A stretch of DNA of 64,000 bases from Piezodorus guildinii (GCA_023052935.1 CM041294.1:150808899-150872898), one strand, 5' to 3'; positions 22,290-33,470 are shown, counted from the first letter of the stretch. Translations and numbers: made by a program. The notes: generated by a model not told the origin, from the letters alone.

Positions 22290-22566
22290 AGTTACTTGTT
22301 GCATGGCGGTTAGCATAACAGCCTCCTATGCCCAAAGGCTCCGGGTTCAGACCCGCAGGTGGCCCTAGTATTTTTTAATTGGAGTAAAAAATCCTTAGTT
22401 ATGCCGTCCTTCGGAGAGGGCGTTGAAAGGTGGTCCCGATCCTGTGCGATGTCAGGTACTCGTTTAAGATTCCTATCATAATTAAACCTGGATAGGCAAA
22501 TTTCAGGACTCTCACTGTAGCATCGTCCGATTTGCCACAACAGCATAAAGGGACGTTAAATAAATT
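22290..22566 (+). mobile_element. SINE-2, near full length
   Basis: Head GCATGGCGGTTAGCATAACA, box B CGGGTTCAGACCC, body ATGCCGTCCTTCGGAGAGGG, tail GGGACGTTAAATAAATTAG. The tail runs on into a TA microsatellite. Confidence 0.8.
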
Positions 22567-22577
22567 AGTAATAAATG

Positions 22578-22579
<2 letters not shown>

Positions 22580-22655
<76 letters not shown>
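22580..22655. repeat. (TA)n microsatellite
   Basis: About 38 TA units. It creates long Tyr-Ile frames in several phases that are not genes. Confidence 0.95.
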
Positions 22656-22659
<4 letters not shown>

Positions 22660-23048
22660 CGAAAATCTCACGATGCCACATTCACTTATTGCAATCTTCC
22701 TCCTCTCTTCCCAAAACCTCTTCATCCTTTGACCGTGCTCCTGCTTCCTTTGTCAGTTCCACAATGCTCCTGTCTTCCTCTTCTCATTTACCTCAAATTT
22801 TGTGTTCCTAATCTTGTTCCCGAATTCCTTTCTGTCTCCTATCGTTTGCATGTTGACCCCCAACTGCCTCAGGCCTTCCTCTATTTATACCAATTTGTTT
22901 ATTGGCTTGAAATGTTTACCACATAAAAGATTCTCTAAGTCTAATGTTGTCCATTCTCTATATGTTCACGTAAAAAGTCAGTTTGCGTTTTTATAAATCT
23001 TGATGATAAACTGTTTATAAAAGTGTATGTGTCAATATTTAATTTCTC

Positions 23049-23049
<1 letters not shown>
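22656..23049. other. C/T-rich unassigned stretch
   Basis: Pyrimidine-rich plus strand (TTCCTCCTCTCTTCCC) with several overlapping frames. It lies just beyond the 3' poly(A) end of the element at 23050-23570. No gene recognised. Confidence 0.35.
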
Positions 23050-23101
<52 letters not shown>

Positions 23102-23570
23102 CCATGAATGGATGGCATTGGCATACACCATACAGCCATTTTATATATTATGTATTATTAGTGAAAACTATTACAATCACCAAATTGAAACTACCAATTA
23201 AAATTACCAAATTACAATTACCAATTACTGAACTATTACAATTATCAAATTCTTTTGTTAATCGATTGTAAATATTTATTTATACTGAAAATTTTTTTAT
23301 TGTTCGTAAATTTTAATAAATTTTCTTAACTAATATTCTGATTATTATTTATTTCAAAAATCATCTTTTTTCTTTGAGTTTTGTATGCCGGGCACACCAA
23401 TAATATGTGTTTTAGGGTCTCCCTATCACCACATTTGTCACATTGCGGAGATTCTGATACGCCTATTTTATGAAGGTAATTCGTAGTTTCTCGTTCAAAC
23501 TGTAAATTACGAACTTTAACATATCTTATTATTGCTGAAGTTCTTTTATTATTAAATAATTTTTATTCTG
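23050..23570 (-). pseudogene. Non-LTR retrotransposon 3' end with zinc-knuckle C-terminus
   Basis: On the minus strand: RYVKVRNLQFERETTNYLHK, SPQCDKCGDRET and LKHILLVCPAYK, i.e. the C-x2-C...H...C pattern that ends many non-LTR (I/R1/Jockey-like) polyproteins, followed by a stop, an AT-rich untranslated region and a 52-nt poly(A) tail (T run 23050-23101). The element is 5'-truncated to a few hundred bases. The long pure tail argues for recent insertion, while the decayed coding part argues against it; slippage could have lengthened the run. Confidence 0.7.
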
Positions 23571-23574
23571 ATAT

Positions 23575-24235
23575 CATTTAATGTTTCTCATTATGGACAA
23601 TAATAATAATGCTTTGAGATCATATTCATATAATAGTAGCATGATAAAAAACCTAACCCTGTACCCTACAATCCATGAAGGGCTCAATACATATAGAGAT
23701 TCGTATTGTTTCTCTCATGCAATGAGGTGTTAGGCCTTGATCACACTCTGCCTCCAGGTTTTTCCCCAATTTGGGTACCTAAAGAGGCAGGAGCTGCCCC
23801 AGGAGGGTCACCATATTCTGTCATAACCGGGATTCGAACCCAGGACCCAGAGAATCGTACACTGACGCTTTATCCACTAGACTAACAAAGGAAAAGTCAA
23901 ATTACGTGTACTTACAAATGTATAAATTAAATAAATAAAAAGTTTTGTAAGTTGGTAACTTAAGATGGAGCATTAACTTCTGTTCGGAAGAGTTTGGATT
24001 GAAAGGAAAAAAATTTGCCGTCGCTCACAGTTCCATATCTTGGATCTAGATAGGTTTTAGTATTCTCTTGTTGATTAGTGATTCGTTGTCAATGGTAAGC
24101 TTAGAATTTCTGTTCAGCAGTCAGTATAACTGGCCAAGTTGCCGGATGTTATTATATATTGAGTCTGGTTCCACTTCAATATTTTATCTAGTATAAAGCT
24201 AAGATACCTTACTGTGTCTAAAACAGGCATGTAGC
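23575..24235 (-). pseudogene. Jockey-like (J4 type) remnant split by SINE-1
   Basis: Aligns by eye with the J4 copy at 34-35 kb: CTGTTCAGCAGTCAGTATAA, CTGGCCAAGTTGCCGG, GATGGAGCATTAACTTCTGT, plus a 3' untranslated piece at 23575-23648. A SINE-1 (23649-23892) interrupts it. No open frame remains. Confidence 0.6.
23649..23892 (-). mobile_element. SINE-1 (tRNA-derived)
   Basis: Minus-strand reading: head GTTAGTCTAGTGGATAAAGC, box B CTGGGTTCGAATCCCGG, then ATGACAGAATATGGTGACCC, GGTACCCAAATTGGGG, AAACCTGGAGGCAGAGTGTG, and CTCATTGCATGAGAG. The same order of blocks occurs at 50970 and 54311. Confidence 0.8.
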
Positions 24236-24249
24236 TAAAGTGATTTTTC

Positions 24250-24556
24250 TATATTTAGAGAACTGCTATCGTGAAAATTTCAGTTTTCACCGAAAATAAA
24301 CGTTTTAAGGTCCTTAGTCCAATTGACCAAGTACCGCAAATAGATCTGAGTGTGAGAGAGAGAGAGAGAGAGAAAGAGAGAGTCTAGCGCGAGTCGTACG
24401 AAACTAAAAAATTGATATTTGAGGCAATTATATGCCCGAGATGTTACAGAAACTTTTTCATCAAAATTCGTAAACAACAAAAACACTTTATACTCACCAT
24501 TTTGGACCTTAATACGATTTTCTCAAAAACGACTTTAATGATTTTGATTAAACTCT
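24250..24556 (-). mobile_element. Family A, R half (interrupted)
   Basis: R-side blocks in minus orientation, with a (GA)n tract at 24352-24382 in place of the TG tract. It continues to GATTTTGATTAAACTC at 24556, where Family B sequence starts. The missing continuation resumes at 24889. Confidence 0.7.
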
Positions 24557-24888
24557 CCTCTTCTCAAAATTTGGGGGCTTATGTTGCTTATGGGCTTATC
24601 AAAATACGTAGAACCCGAATAATGGATAAAAAAAATCCGTTTGTCCGCCGTTCGCGGCATTTCTCCGAAACTACTAGACCATTTTTTTAAATTCGCCACA
24701 AAAATACTAGGTCCCGCAACCGTGATCCTAACACTTAGACTTCGTTATCAGTTGGTTATTTTTAAAATAGCGGCCGATGTAATTCAATAACTCTTATTTT
24801 TGGAGATAGAGAAAATATTATCAATGCTTTTTAACGAAAAAACCACGATTAATTATAAAAGAGAGAAAAAAATTACCTATAGATGTAA
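24557..24888 (+). mobile_element. Family B, inserted in Family A
   Basis: Contains TCTCAAAATTTGGGGGCTTA, AAAATACGTAGAACCCGAAT, AAAATCCGTTTGTCCGCCGT and TGATCCTAACACTTAGAC, shared with 40905-41300. It lies between two halves of one Family A copy. Confidence 0.7.
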
Positions 24889-24976
24889 AATTTAATTGGC
24901 TTTAATATCATGTAGGTTTCAATCTAAAATCTAAAACAAATAACTATATTAAAAATTTTTGGTGTTTAAGCCCTTC
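24889..24976 (-). mobile_element. Family A, continuation of the interrupted copy
   Basis: Resumes with ATAGATGTAAAATTTAATTG and TTTAATATCATGTAGGTTTC, exactly the block expected after the break at 24556. Confidence 0.7.
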
Positions 24977-25879
24977 CTACTTCAGGTATGGCAAACATGA
25001 AGGGTTGTTCTACTGGTATTTAGACCTATTCTTACCGGGGTGGGATGGTCGAGGTATGAACACTTTAGGTTGTCAACCTAGAGCATCCTAATTAGGTTCT
25101 CAAAGCTTGCTTCAGGGATTTTCTTCAGATAGATCCAATATAAATAGTGCTAGCTCTACCATACCTTATAGCCACTATCTGATCTTCAAACATAAAAGAG
25201 ACGGAGCGACAGATTTCGAACTTATTTGCATAACGAGCCAATTCCCTGCCTGGTCGGCAGTTTCGCTAGCAGCTTGTCTCCCAAATCTCCCTCAGATATC
25301 TCGGAAATTCAAGGCGTGGCCGGGGGAGCTTTTGAAAATGTAGGAATGCCCGATCCTCAGCCGTCCTTAGGAGTAATGTAATAACTTCATTTTAATATAT
25401 TTTGAGCTTTTAAGATTGCTATCGCACGGTGGTAAATGATGATTTGGCAATTCAGGGCAGTAAATCAGATATTCCGGAGAGTACTGTCTCGCCCATTGAG
25501 ACCTGTTTTACGATCTAATAAAAGGCTTATTGCGATCTGGTTTACTGCAGGTGTAAAAGCAAAGAAGAGCCTCACTGGAATAGGCTCCAACGTCTATCTA
25601 CCTTCGCTTAGCCACTAGCTATATCCGCTTGATCAAAATAACAATAGTGTTTTACAAATATATTAAAAGGTCATTTCTTCTTAAAAAATGACAAAATATA
25701 TATATATATATATTAAAATAATATATATATAATGTATGTTAGCAGTTGACCCTTGAGAGATACAAATTAATTAATGCAGGCTTTTTTTTTTAAGAAATTA
25801 ATACAAGGAAGTAATTAATAAATAGTTTTTAACCATAAATATTATGAACAATTATACAAAATTGTTCTTATAATTGTCA
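24977..25879. other. Unassigned stretch
   Basis: Moderate complexity. Plus frames of 60-78 codons at 25107-25343 and 25436-25618 have no recognised motif. A short TA repeat lies near 25698-25733. Confidence 0.35.
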
Positions 25880-26105
25880 GATATAATTTCATGGCTTGTT
25901 ATCACTTAAAATTACCTTTCATAACTTTGTATATAAGATAATAAGTTTTCTAAAATCTTCCCAACCGAACTATACATTTATGTTTAAAAACCAATTTCAT
26001 TAAAAACTTTGCTTGCACTTTTCCTCTTTAGTTGGTTATCAAATTCGTTTAGAATGTAAATTGGCCGTTTTTTACCAATAATGTTAAAATGATATCTGTG
26101 GCGGT
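25880..26105 (+). mobile_element. Family A, interior fragment (old)
   Basis: Weak but ordered matches to the interior: TAAGATAATAAGTTTTCTAA, AACCAATTTCATTAAAAAC, TCTTTAGTTGGTTATCAAAT. Confidence 0.5.
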
Positions 26106-26843
26106 CGTGAATAAGTGGTTAAGTACCAAATAGAATACCAAAGTAGAGTTATTAATTACAGCTTTTTCTAACAGAAATTTTTTTAACCAACTTAACACAA
26201 GACGTGGAGAGGCTCTGAGGGAGCAATCCGTGGAGTTAACTTATTTTTGATATAACTCGAGTTATTCAATTTTTCAAGACCGCCAGTTTTTATTTATTTA
26301 TTTTTTTTTTTATAAAAAAAAACAAAAAACATTTAGTTAAATATTTAGTTAAACATTTAGTTATCGTTTTACATTGACATCCGTCGTTGTCAATGTAAAA
26401 CTTCATGCCAATGAAGTTACCAGATAGACTGGTAAATTTACCGTTTTATTATCGAATATAAAATGTGAAACACCCCTTTGAGCAGAGAAACTCCCCGTGA
26501 TGATCTGGCTATATAAGGGAATACAGCTTCTAAAACTGTCTTTTATATCTTCTGCTCTCAGTGGATTTGATTGTCCTCGTATTTCGCTGAGCATGAGTGT
26601 GCTTTAAGTGAGAGCGAGTGTCTACCTAAGTTGGCCGAGTCTCAAACGTAAAAAGAAATTATTTAAACCGAAATAGGCGAGAGATAAATCTAACGCCCTT
26701 TAATTAGTGAAAAGAAAATTGGTGAATTTATGATCATATATGTTATTTATTTAAGTGATTAAAATAAAATGACAAAATGCTGAAACGTAGAAGAAAGAGA
26801 AGGAAATTAAAGGATTTTTGAGTGAATAATATAAATCATTTTC
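26106..26843. other. Unassigned, with hairpin and short direct repeats
   Basis: Holds a 12-bp unit repeated three times with small changes (26329-26364, A-A/C-ATATTTAGTT type) directly followed by a perfect 14-bp hairpin (26366-26379 with 26388-26401, 8-nt loop). No gene recognised. Confidence 0.45.
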
Positions 26844-27375
26844 TACTTTCACTTACTATGTATAGTAAGGGGAAGTATTGCGATCGTAAAAAAATTCGAA
26901 TTCCAGTTTTCAACGGAAAGACACGTTTTAGAGTCCACCGAGTCCAAATAACCAAGTCCCGCAAAAAGGTCTGTGTATCCGTGTGTTTATGGTAGGTTCG
27001 GCACGCAAACGAAAGGGTGTACGAAAATGAAATTTCATATATGAGACAACTATACGCCTAAGATGTTACAGCAACTTTTTCATCAAAATCGGTTAGACAG
27101 AAGGACCACTTTATACCATGCATTTTGTACCTTTTTACGATTTTTTCAAAAACGGCTCTAACGATTTTAATTAAGCTCGCTATATGAATGTAAAATTTAA
27201 TGGGCTTTAATATCAAGTAGGTTTCATTCTGATTGGGCTTAATTGCCAATGATTTAAATTATCTTCCTCTAAACTACAATTAATTTTGTATATTCCAAAA
27301 GATTAACCATACCATCTTAATCAATGACATTGATGAAGGTCGGCTAAATATACAAGTTGTCATATCATGATTTTC
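26844..27375 (-). mobile_element. Family A, R half
   Basis: Clean R end TACTTTCACTTACTATGTAT and AGTAAGGGGAAGTATTGCGA, running through the interior to AAATATACAAGTTG, just before a mariner insertion. The L half is absent on the other side of the mariner. Confidence 0.8.
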
Positions 27376-27396
27376 ATATATATGTTATGAATACTA

Positions 27397-28259
27397 TTGG
27401 GTTGTGTCACATGAAATGTCATTTTTCAAGGTACAGGATTTTTTTTTTTTAAATACGACATGAAAACAAGATTAAATTTTATTCGAAGTATTTACTTTCT
27501 TTTTCTACACATTTCTCCCAACGTGACACCAACTTTTTTAGTGAAACAAAATCTGAAAACGCACTTTTCACTTGATCATCATTTTCAAAAAGTTTTCCTT
27601 TGACGAAGTTGTCTAAATTCCTGAACAAGTTGTAATCTGTTGGAGACAAGTCGGAAGAATATGGTGGCTGAACTTCGTAGTCCAGTTCTTTCAATTTTTG
27701 AACGGTATGTACTGAAACATGGGGTCTTGCTGCCGCTCAGTGAGATCATGAGGTACCCATGTATCGAGCTTTTTAACTTTCCCAATACACTTTAAATGTC
27801 TGGAAACGGTAGACGCACTTGCATTCAGTTGTGCTGAGAGTCCTTTAACTGTTTGGTAGGGGTTTCCTCCTACTGCATGTTTGAGGACATCGTTGTCTAT
27901 TACGGACGGAGGTCTTCCTCGAGTCAAGTTTTCCAAGTCGATATCCCTAGCTGAAAACTTAGCAAACCAACGGCGAATGGTCCGTACATTAACACTCCCT
28001 TCCCCAAATGCCTTCCAAATATTTCTAGCGGCCTCAGCTGCTAAATGGCCGAGTTTAAACTCGTACAAAAATATTACTCGAAAATCGCGTTTTTCCATGT
28101 TCATATTTGGAGGTATACTAAAAAGTGGGTAATTTATTGGGGATTAATAACTGTTTACTTTAAATATGTAAACATTCGGAAGAAAACAACAGAGACCTGG
28201 AAAATCCTTTATGTATTTCAGCAACTATAAAAACGAACATTTCATGTGAAACAACCCGA
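27397..28259 (-). pseudogene. Mariner, internally deleted (Mar2)
   Basis: 863-bp element with both terminal inverted repeats (27397: TTGGGTTGTGTCACATGAAA; right end inverse with two differences) flanked by TA on both sides. On the minus strand the N-terminal 137-codon frame (28104-27691) starts MNMEKRDFRVIFLYEFKLGH and covers the helix-turn-helix region up to WVPHDLTERQQD. It then passes into the C-terminal block (LDYE..YSSDLSPTDYNLFRNL, 27694-27479) in another frame. The middle with the first two catalytic aspartates is gone. A complete mariner is about 1.3 kb. Intact ends mean it could in principle be moved by a transposase supplied elsewhere. Confidence 0.9.
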
Positions 28260-28261
28260 TA

Positions 28262-29067
28262 CATTTAAACCGACATTAAGTGTAATGTTTTGTACATTTT
28301 AATGTGAATAATAGTTTGATCCTTCACTCACCTCCCGTTGGGAAAAAAAAAAAAAAAAAAAGAAACCTCTTGACTCGTAGCAAAATACCTGCTCGCTATA
28401 AATAGAACAAAATGATAATTATTAAAATTCCTAATGATTATCAATTTACTTGTCATTCTGACATCGAAATCCCTCCACTCCACAGATCCCCTCTAATATA
28501 TGAGAGAAATTATAGCAACTTGATATTTCTAGACCGGTTGTACAGATGTTTCTATAATTAAAATCTTCGTGACAGAACAGGAAACGTTCTTTTTTTTTTT
28601 TTTTTCGACATAATTCTGCATGAGACCAGTCATTTCTCAGAATGACATGCCATCGTTTTGAAGATGAGAGTTCTTCATTCCAAAACCGTACCAAAATCAT
28701 AAAGAACTATCGCTTAACCGATTTTACTGATCTTACTGCGCTAACTAATTTACTTATTGGTAGTCTCATTAATATTAAATCATACTTCAGAATTATGGAG
28801 ATTAATAGACAAAAAACCATAGTTTTTAAATTATTTTCACTGGAACCTAATTCGGACACTTTTTCTCTATCGGGATCCTTTTTGGACTCTTCCCTCTATT
28901 TAAGTCTCTACGTGCGCACATGTTCGATCTCCATTGGTTTTATTTGCCATTGACACGTATCTAGAATAAGAGGCTTAAAGTTTAGAGTGAGAGAGAGGAG
29001 AGTACTTTATGTATGAATAAGCATAGTAATTATTGATAAAACCAGTATAATACAATAAGAACTAAAA
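28262..29067. other. Unassigned stretch
   Basis: AT-rich, with overlapping 80-100 codon frames on opposite strands around 28446-28953 and no recognised motif. Confidence 0.35.
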
Positions 29068-29098
29068 TTAAAAAAATCTAGTGAGCGCAATACACAAT
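29068..29098 (+). mobile_element. Family A, bare L terminus
   Basis: AATCTAGTGAGCGCAATACA followed by CAATC after an A run: a decayed L terminus with no interior. Confidence 0.4.
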
Positions 29099-29178
29099 CT
29101 TTTTTATTTTTTTTTTTAAACTTTGGCAGAGTTTCGTTATTAAAAATAATTATCCAAAAAGTTAACAATTAAGAACTA

Positions 29179-29517
29179 TTGGGTTGTTTCACATGAAATG
29201 TCCGTTTTCGCAAGTCTCTGTTGTTTTCTTCCGGATGTTTACATATTTAAAGTAAACAGTTACTCATCCTCTACCTTTGTATTATAAACATTAGATTCCC
29301 GATCAATTACCCACTTTTTAGTATACTCCACACCAACCACTTTTTAGTACACTCCAAATATATACATGGAAACACGCGATTTTCGCGTAATATTTTTGTA
29401 TGAGTTTAAACTTCTTTAAACTTTAAAATTTGTGTTAATGAACGGACCATTCGCTGTTGGTTTGATAATTTTTCAGCTGGGGAAATAGCCGAGGAAGACC
29501 TCCGTCCGTAATAGACT
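29179..29517 (+). pseudogene. Mariner 5' fragment (Mar3)
   Basis: Same family as Mar1 and Mar2. It begins at a terminal inverted repeat (TTGGGTTGTTTCACATGAAA, TA at 29177-29178), keeps a duplicated promoter-proximal bit, jumps to GTTAATGAACGGACCATTCG and ends at GACCTCCGTCCGTAATAGAC, where RTE-B starts. Confidence 0.75.
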
Positions 29518-31103
29518 TTAATAGAATTGAAGATGATGAATGAAGAATCCAACATTGAACCACCCAATGATGAGGAAATAATGGATGCTATAAATCGGCT
29601 AAAGAATAATAGGGCCCCTGGAGCTGATGACATGCCTGCTGAACTCTTCAAATATGGAGGTGGAGAGCTGTTGAAGAGGTTTCAAGGTCTTATATTAACC
29701 ATTTGGGAGAAAGAAGTGTTGCCTGAAGATTGGAAAAAATCAATAATATGCCCTATTTTCAAGAAAGGAGACAAACTTCAGTGCCAGAATTACAGAGGTA
29801 TCTCTCTTCTCTCCTGTGGATATAAGATACTATCAAGCATACTATTCCAGCGTCTCCTACCATTTGCAGAGCAGAAGCTTGGTGCCTACCAAGCTGGATT
29901 TAGACGGGGAAGATCAACTACTGATCAAATATTCTCTCTAAGAACAATTCTAGAGAAAGGAAATGAACACAAGTTAAAACCCACCATCTCTTTGTCGATT
30001 TCAAGGCAGCTTATGGCAGCATTAATCGTGAAAAACTGTACAAAGCCCTGGAAGGGTTCAGTATCCCCGATAAACTGATACGTCTGGTAAAGATGACCAT
30101 GAGGGATGTGAGGTGTACAGTGCAGGTAGTGGGCATCGAACGGAAGAGTTCTCCTCAAAGGAAAGGGCTCCGCCAAGGAGATGCGTTAGCATGCGTATTG
30201 TTCAACTTGGCACTTGAGAAAGCTGTGAGGGACGCTGGTAGCCAAACAAATAGCACCGTTTACAATCATATGATCCAGCTATTAGCTTACGTGGATGACG
30301 TTGACATCATAGGACGGTCGTTGCAGTCTGTCAAAGAAGGATTTTTGGCCCTAATGGAGGCTGCCAGAACGCTTGGACTGGAGGTAAACGCGGGGAAAAC
30401 AAAGTACATGGCAACAGGAGAAGAACCCCTACCCGGTGAGACCATCAATGTTGGCCCCTTTAACTTTGAAAAAGTGGCCCAGTTCACTTATCTGGGTTCT
30501 CTTGTAACGCAAGATAATGCACCAGAAGTGGAGGTGAAAAGAAGAATTTTGATGGCAAACAGGTGCTACTTTGGCCTCCGAAGAGAGTTCACCTCCCGGC
30601 TCCTAGATAGGCCGACTAAGCTCCATCTATATAAGACCTTGGTTCGCCCAGTCCTGTTGTATGGATCAGAAACATGGGCTATTAGTAAAAGAACTGAACA
30701 TGACCTACAAGTCTTTGAGAGAAAAGTACTTCGACGAATTTTCGGAGGAGTTCATCTCAATGGACATTGGAGGAGGCGGACCAATGATGAACTCTATACA
30801 GGTTTTAAGGACAATGATGTCGTTATGACCTTGAAGCTTGGCAGACTGCGGTAGGCTGGTCACGTGGCAAGAATGGAGGATGAGAAGATCCCTAAGGCCG
30901 TTATGACTGAACCTCTACACGGCATCAGAAGAAGAGGAAGACCGAAACTTAGATGGACGGATGGTGTGACAGCAGATGCAAGAGATATCCTGGGAGTGAG
31001 AAACTGGATGACGGCTGCACAGGATAGAAATAACTGGAGAGGGCTGGTGGAGGAGTTCAGGACTCGTCACCGAGTTGTAGCGCCGGATTGATGATGATGA
31101 TGA
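29518..31103 (+). pseudogene. RTE-type reverse transcriptase, nearly complete RT domain (RTE-B)
   Basis: The best-preserved polymerase in the window. Frame 1 (29527-30078) begins within the RT domain: EIMDAINRLKNNRAPGADDM, FKKGDKLQCQNYRGISLL and QAGFRRGRSTTDQIF. A one-base shift in an A run near 29975 moves the frame, after which the first catalytic aspartate (VDFKAAY) and then LRQGD and the catalytic YVDD loop (30288-30299) follow in the frame of 30093-30854. One stop at 30852-30854 interrupts the C-terminus, which continues GHVARMEDEKIP to 31091. The 3' end is the (GAT)n tail typical of RTE elements. The 5' endonuclease is missing. Two small lesions suggest moderate age; the element is inactive. 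It is only distantly similar to RTE-A. Confidence 0.9.
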
Positions 31104-31265
31104 CATGCATGGTATAAAGTGGCTCTTCTGGTTGGCCGATTTCGATTTTTAAAAAAGTTGCTGTAACATCTCGGGCATATACGATTCTAAAATATGAAAT
31201 TTCAGTTTTAAACAGCTTATCGTTTTCGAGCAAGGCTTACTACACACGGACACACACATACAGCA
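31104..31265 (+). mobile_element. Family A, R-side fragment
   Basis: Starts CATGCATGGTATAAAGTGGC directly after the RTE-B tail and runs to the CACACGGACACACACATACA tract. The part expected before it is not present upstream of RTE-B. Confidence 0.7.
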
Positions 31266-31552
31266 GATATGACATAGGAGTTTGATAATGAACCGAAGAA
31301 CCATTTAACTTATTTTTTTTTTTAAGAGACTGTATCCTTTGTTAGTAAAGGGCAAGGTGTATAAAATAGACACATGTATATTAACACCTAGGAGAGCACA
31401 GAAGATGATCGTCACAGTGAAATGTATCTGAGGAAACAGCTGTTATCGAGATTATGTGAAAATTATACGACTGGTGGCAAAGGATAGAACTAGCGTTTCC
31501 GTTGCATTGACCTCATTTAAATTGTCCTAAAGAAGTTTTACTAACAAAAAAA
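31266..31552. other. No gene recognised
   Basis: Mixed sequence without recognisable features. Confidence 0.35.
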
Positions 31553-32258
31553 TCTTGTGCGGGCACACACGACTTTCACTTACCTCCATTTTTAAAATCA
31601 ATGAAAGAATTTTCAAATACAGTTAGAGATAATATTACGTTAAACTATTAAAGAATTAATTAAATTGAATTTATATAGAAACCTGTGTTTTATTAAAAAA
31701 TCTATTATATTATTATCTAAAATAATCTGTTAGTTTTATCTCCTTTTCATTACTCTCTATTAACATTTAAATGTTTGAGTGTAAGATAATATTTTTCTAA
31801 AATATTTAGCTTTCCAACGGTATATCATACATGTATATTATTGTTCCTATGTTCAAAAACAAAAAATTGCATTAAAAAAATATTTTTTCAGTTTTTCCTT
31901 TACTTGGGAATCGAATTCATTTAATTTATATATTTACCTGTTTTTCATCAGTGGTAACAAGATAATATAGTTATTTTTATAGAATCAACAAAATTAAAGG
32001 TACTTTAGAGAAAGAAAATTTTTGTTTTGGAAAATATACAAGGTTTTGTCACGTCTCGGGCGTATATTTGTTTTAAATATGAAATTTCAGTTAGATATGA
32101 CTTTTCGTTTCCGCCTGGGAGTTACCACACCCACACCATTTTGTAGGTCTTGGTTATTTGGATTCAGGGGATACTAAAACGTGTATTTCCGTTGAAAACG
32201 GGAATTTGAAAATTTTCACGATCGCAATACTATTTCTTACTATATATAGTAAGTAAAA
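31553..32258 (+). mobile_element. Family A, unit with internal deletion
   Basis: L end TCTTGTGCGGGCACACACGA, interior to AAAGGTACTTTAGAG, then a jump to TTTGTCACGTCTCGGGCGTA. R end CTTACTATATATAGTAAG followed by TAAAAATA. Confidence 0.85.
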
Positions 32259-32288
32259 ATAAAAAAACAACATAAACTTGATATTATC

Positions 32289-32327
32289 AAAAATGGTAAT
32301 TGGATGTTGTGTGTTGCGTGCTCCTGA
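32289..32327 (-). mobile_element. Family A, bare L terminus facing the previous copy
   Basis: ATGTTGTGTGTTGCGTGCTC followed by CTGATTTTT, a decayed inverse L terminus. With the preceding unit it gives L termini at both outer sides. Confidence 0.5.
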
Positions 32328-32954
32328 TTTTTATTTATAAATTTGTTGTAATGAAAGTTTGAATGGGGTGCACGAATGACTTTTGATTTTTGGGCATTTG
32401 TCCTTTCGACTAACTGAGGAATATATTCCACACTGCTGACGTACATGCCGGTTGACATCGGTGGTTTAGTTCTTATTGCCTCCAAAACAGGGCTATCAGA
32501 TGGAAGGATTTTATTCAAATTGTGGTAGAAGAGAGAAAAAAAAAAAAACTACGCCAAAAAAAGTCTGTTACATGATTATCATGTTAGGCCATCGTTTTAA
32601 AATGTGTTAAAACACCCTATTGCTTAGATTTTTCTCGTTTTTATTTATTTATAAAAGTTAAATACTCCATATATAGAGTTTTATCCAGCTTCAATATTAA
32701 CAATGCAAAGACCTAAATGCCAAATAAACAAAAAAAAACCAGCGTAAATAAATTAAAATTGGTTTTGCCAGTTAAGGGCTTCAAACTGTGAATCAATAAA
32801 AATAAAATAAATTAATAAAAATATGAAACATAAAATATTCAACTTCAAATAAAGAGAAAACTGTCTCTTTTGTAATTTATTTACTTCAAACAGCCTGTCC
32901 CACTTTCTTCTCTAACGTGAAACACTAATAGAAAACAGAGAAAAATATTTATTT
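32328..32954. other. AT-rich DNA, no gene seen
   Basis: No recognisable element between the Family A terminus and the Jockey copy. Confidence 0.4.
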
Positions 32955-33470
32955 GTTCATTTGTTTCCATTTATTGAGATTTACAACTGTATTAGTAAAT
33001 ACATCAAGTAAATTAGCTGTCAGATAATAAACATGAAGAGAAAATGCCCATTGGCATCACTCCACAATGAATCTAAACTAGAAGGTCTCGAGGCCATAAT
33101 CTTTTCAGGCGCCTCGGAGGATTGTTTGGAATAGAAAAGGAAACAAGCATTGAAACTAGTGGGTTAGAGTGGGAGTGGAATTGGTCATGGAAGGATTGAT
33201 ACCTGGTTCGGGACAAATCAGCTACAAACGGAATATTAAGGTCGTTATGGATGAGATTGTTCGCGACAAAATAAGGAGCGTTGAGGATTTTTCGAAGGAT
33301 TTTGGATTGTAAGGATTGAAGACGGGAAGAATTTGATGGTTTAGTGGAGCCCCATAGCTCAACTCCGTAAGTCCAGATAGGTCTTATGATGGTCATGTAG
33401 ATGAGCCTTTTGTTGTAAAGTGGAAGTTTAGAGCGTTTGTCTAGTAAGTGTTGAAGTAGTCGAAAGCGAC
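32955..33470 (-). pseudogene. Jockey C-terminal fragment (J3)
   Basis: Open minus frame of 107 codons (33396-33073): IIRPIWTYGVELWGSTKPSN, LQSLQSKILRKILNAPYFV, ending NPPRRLKRLWPRDLLV. Followed by the 3' untranslated region and an AT-rich tail. Truncated at the 5' side just upstream of the RRF..LLQHLLDKRSKL region. Confidence 0.85.

Noticed and set aside
22399..22811. Frames of 66-108 codons with long Tyr-Ile runs
   Set aside because: Produced by the (TA)n microsatellite in every phase and on both strands.
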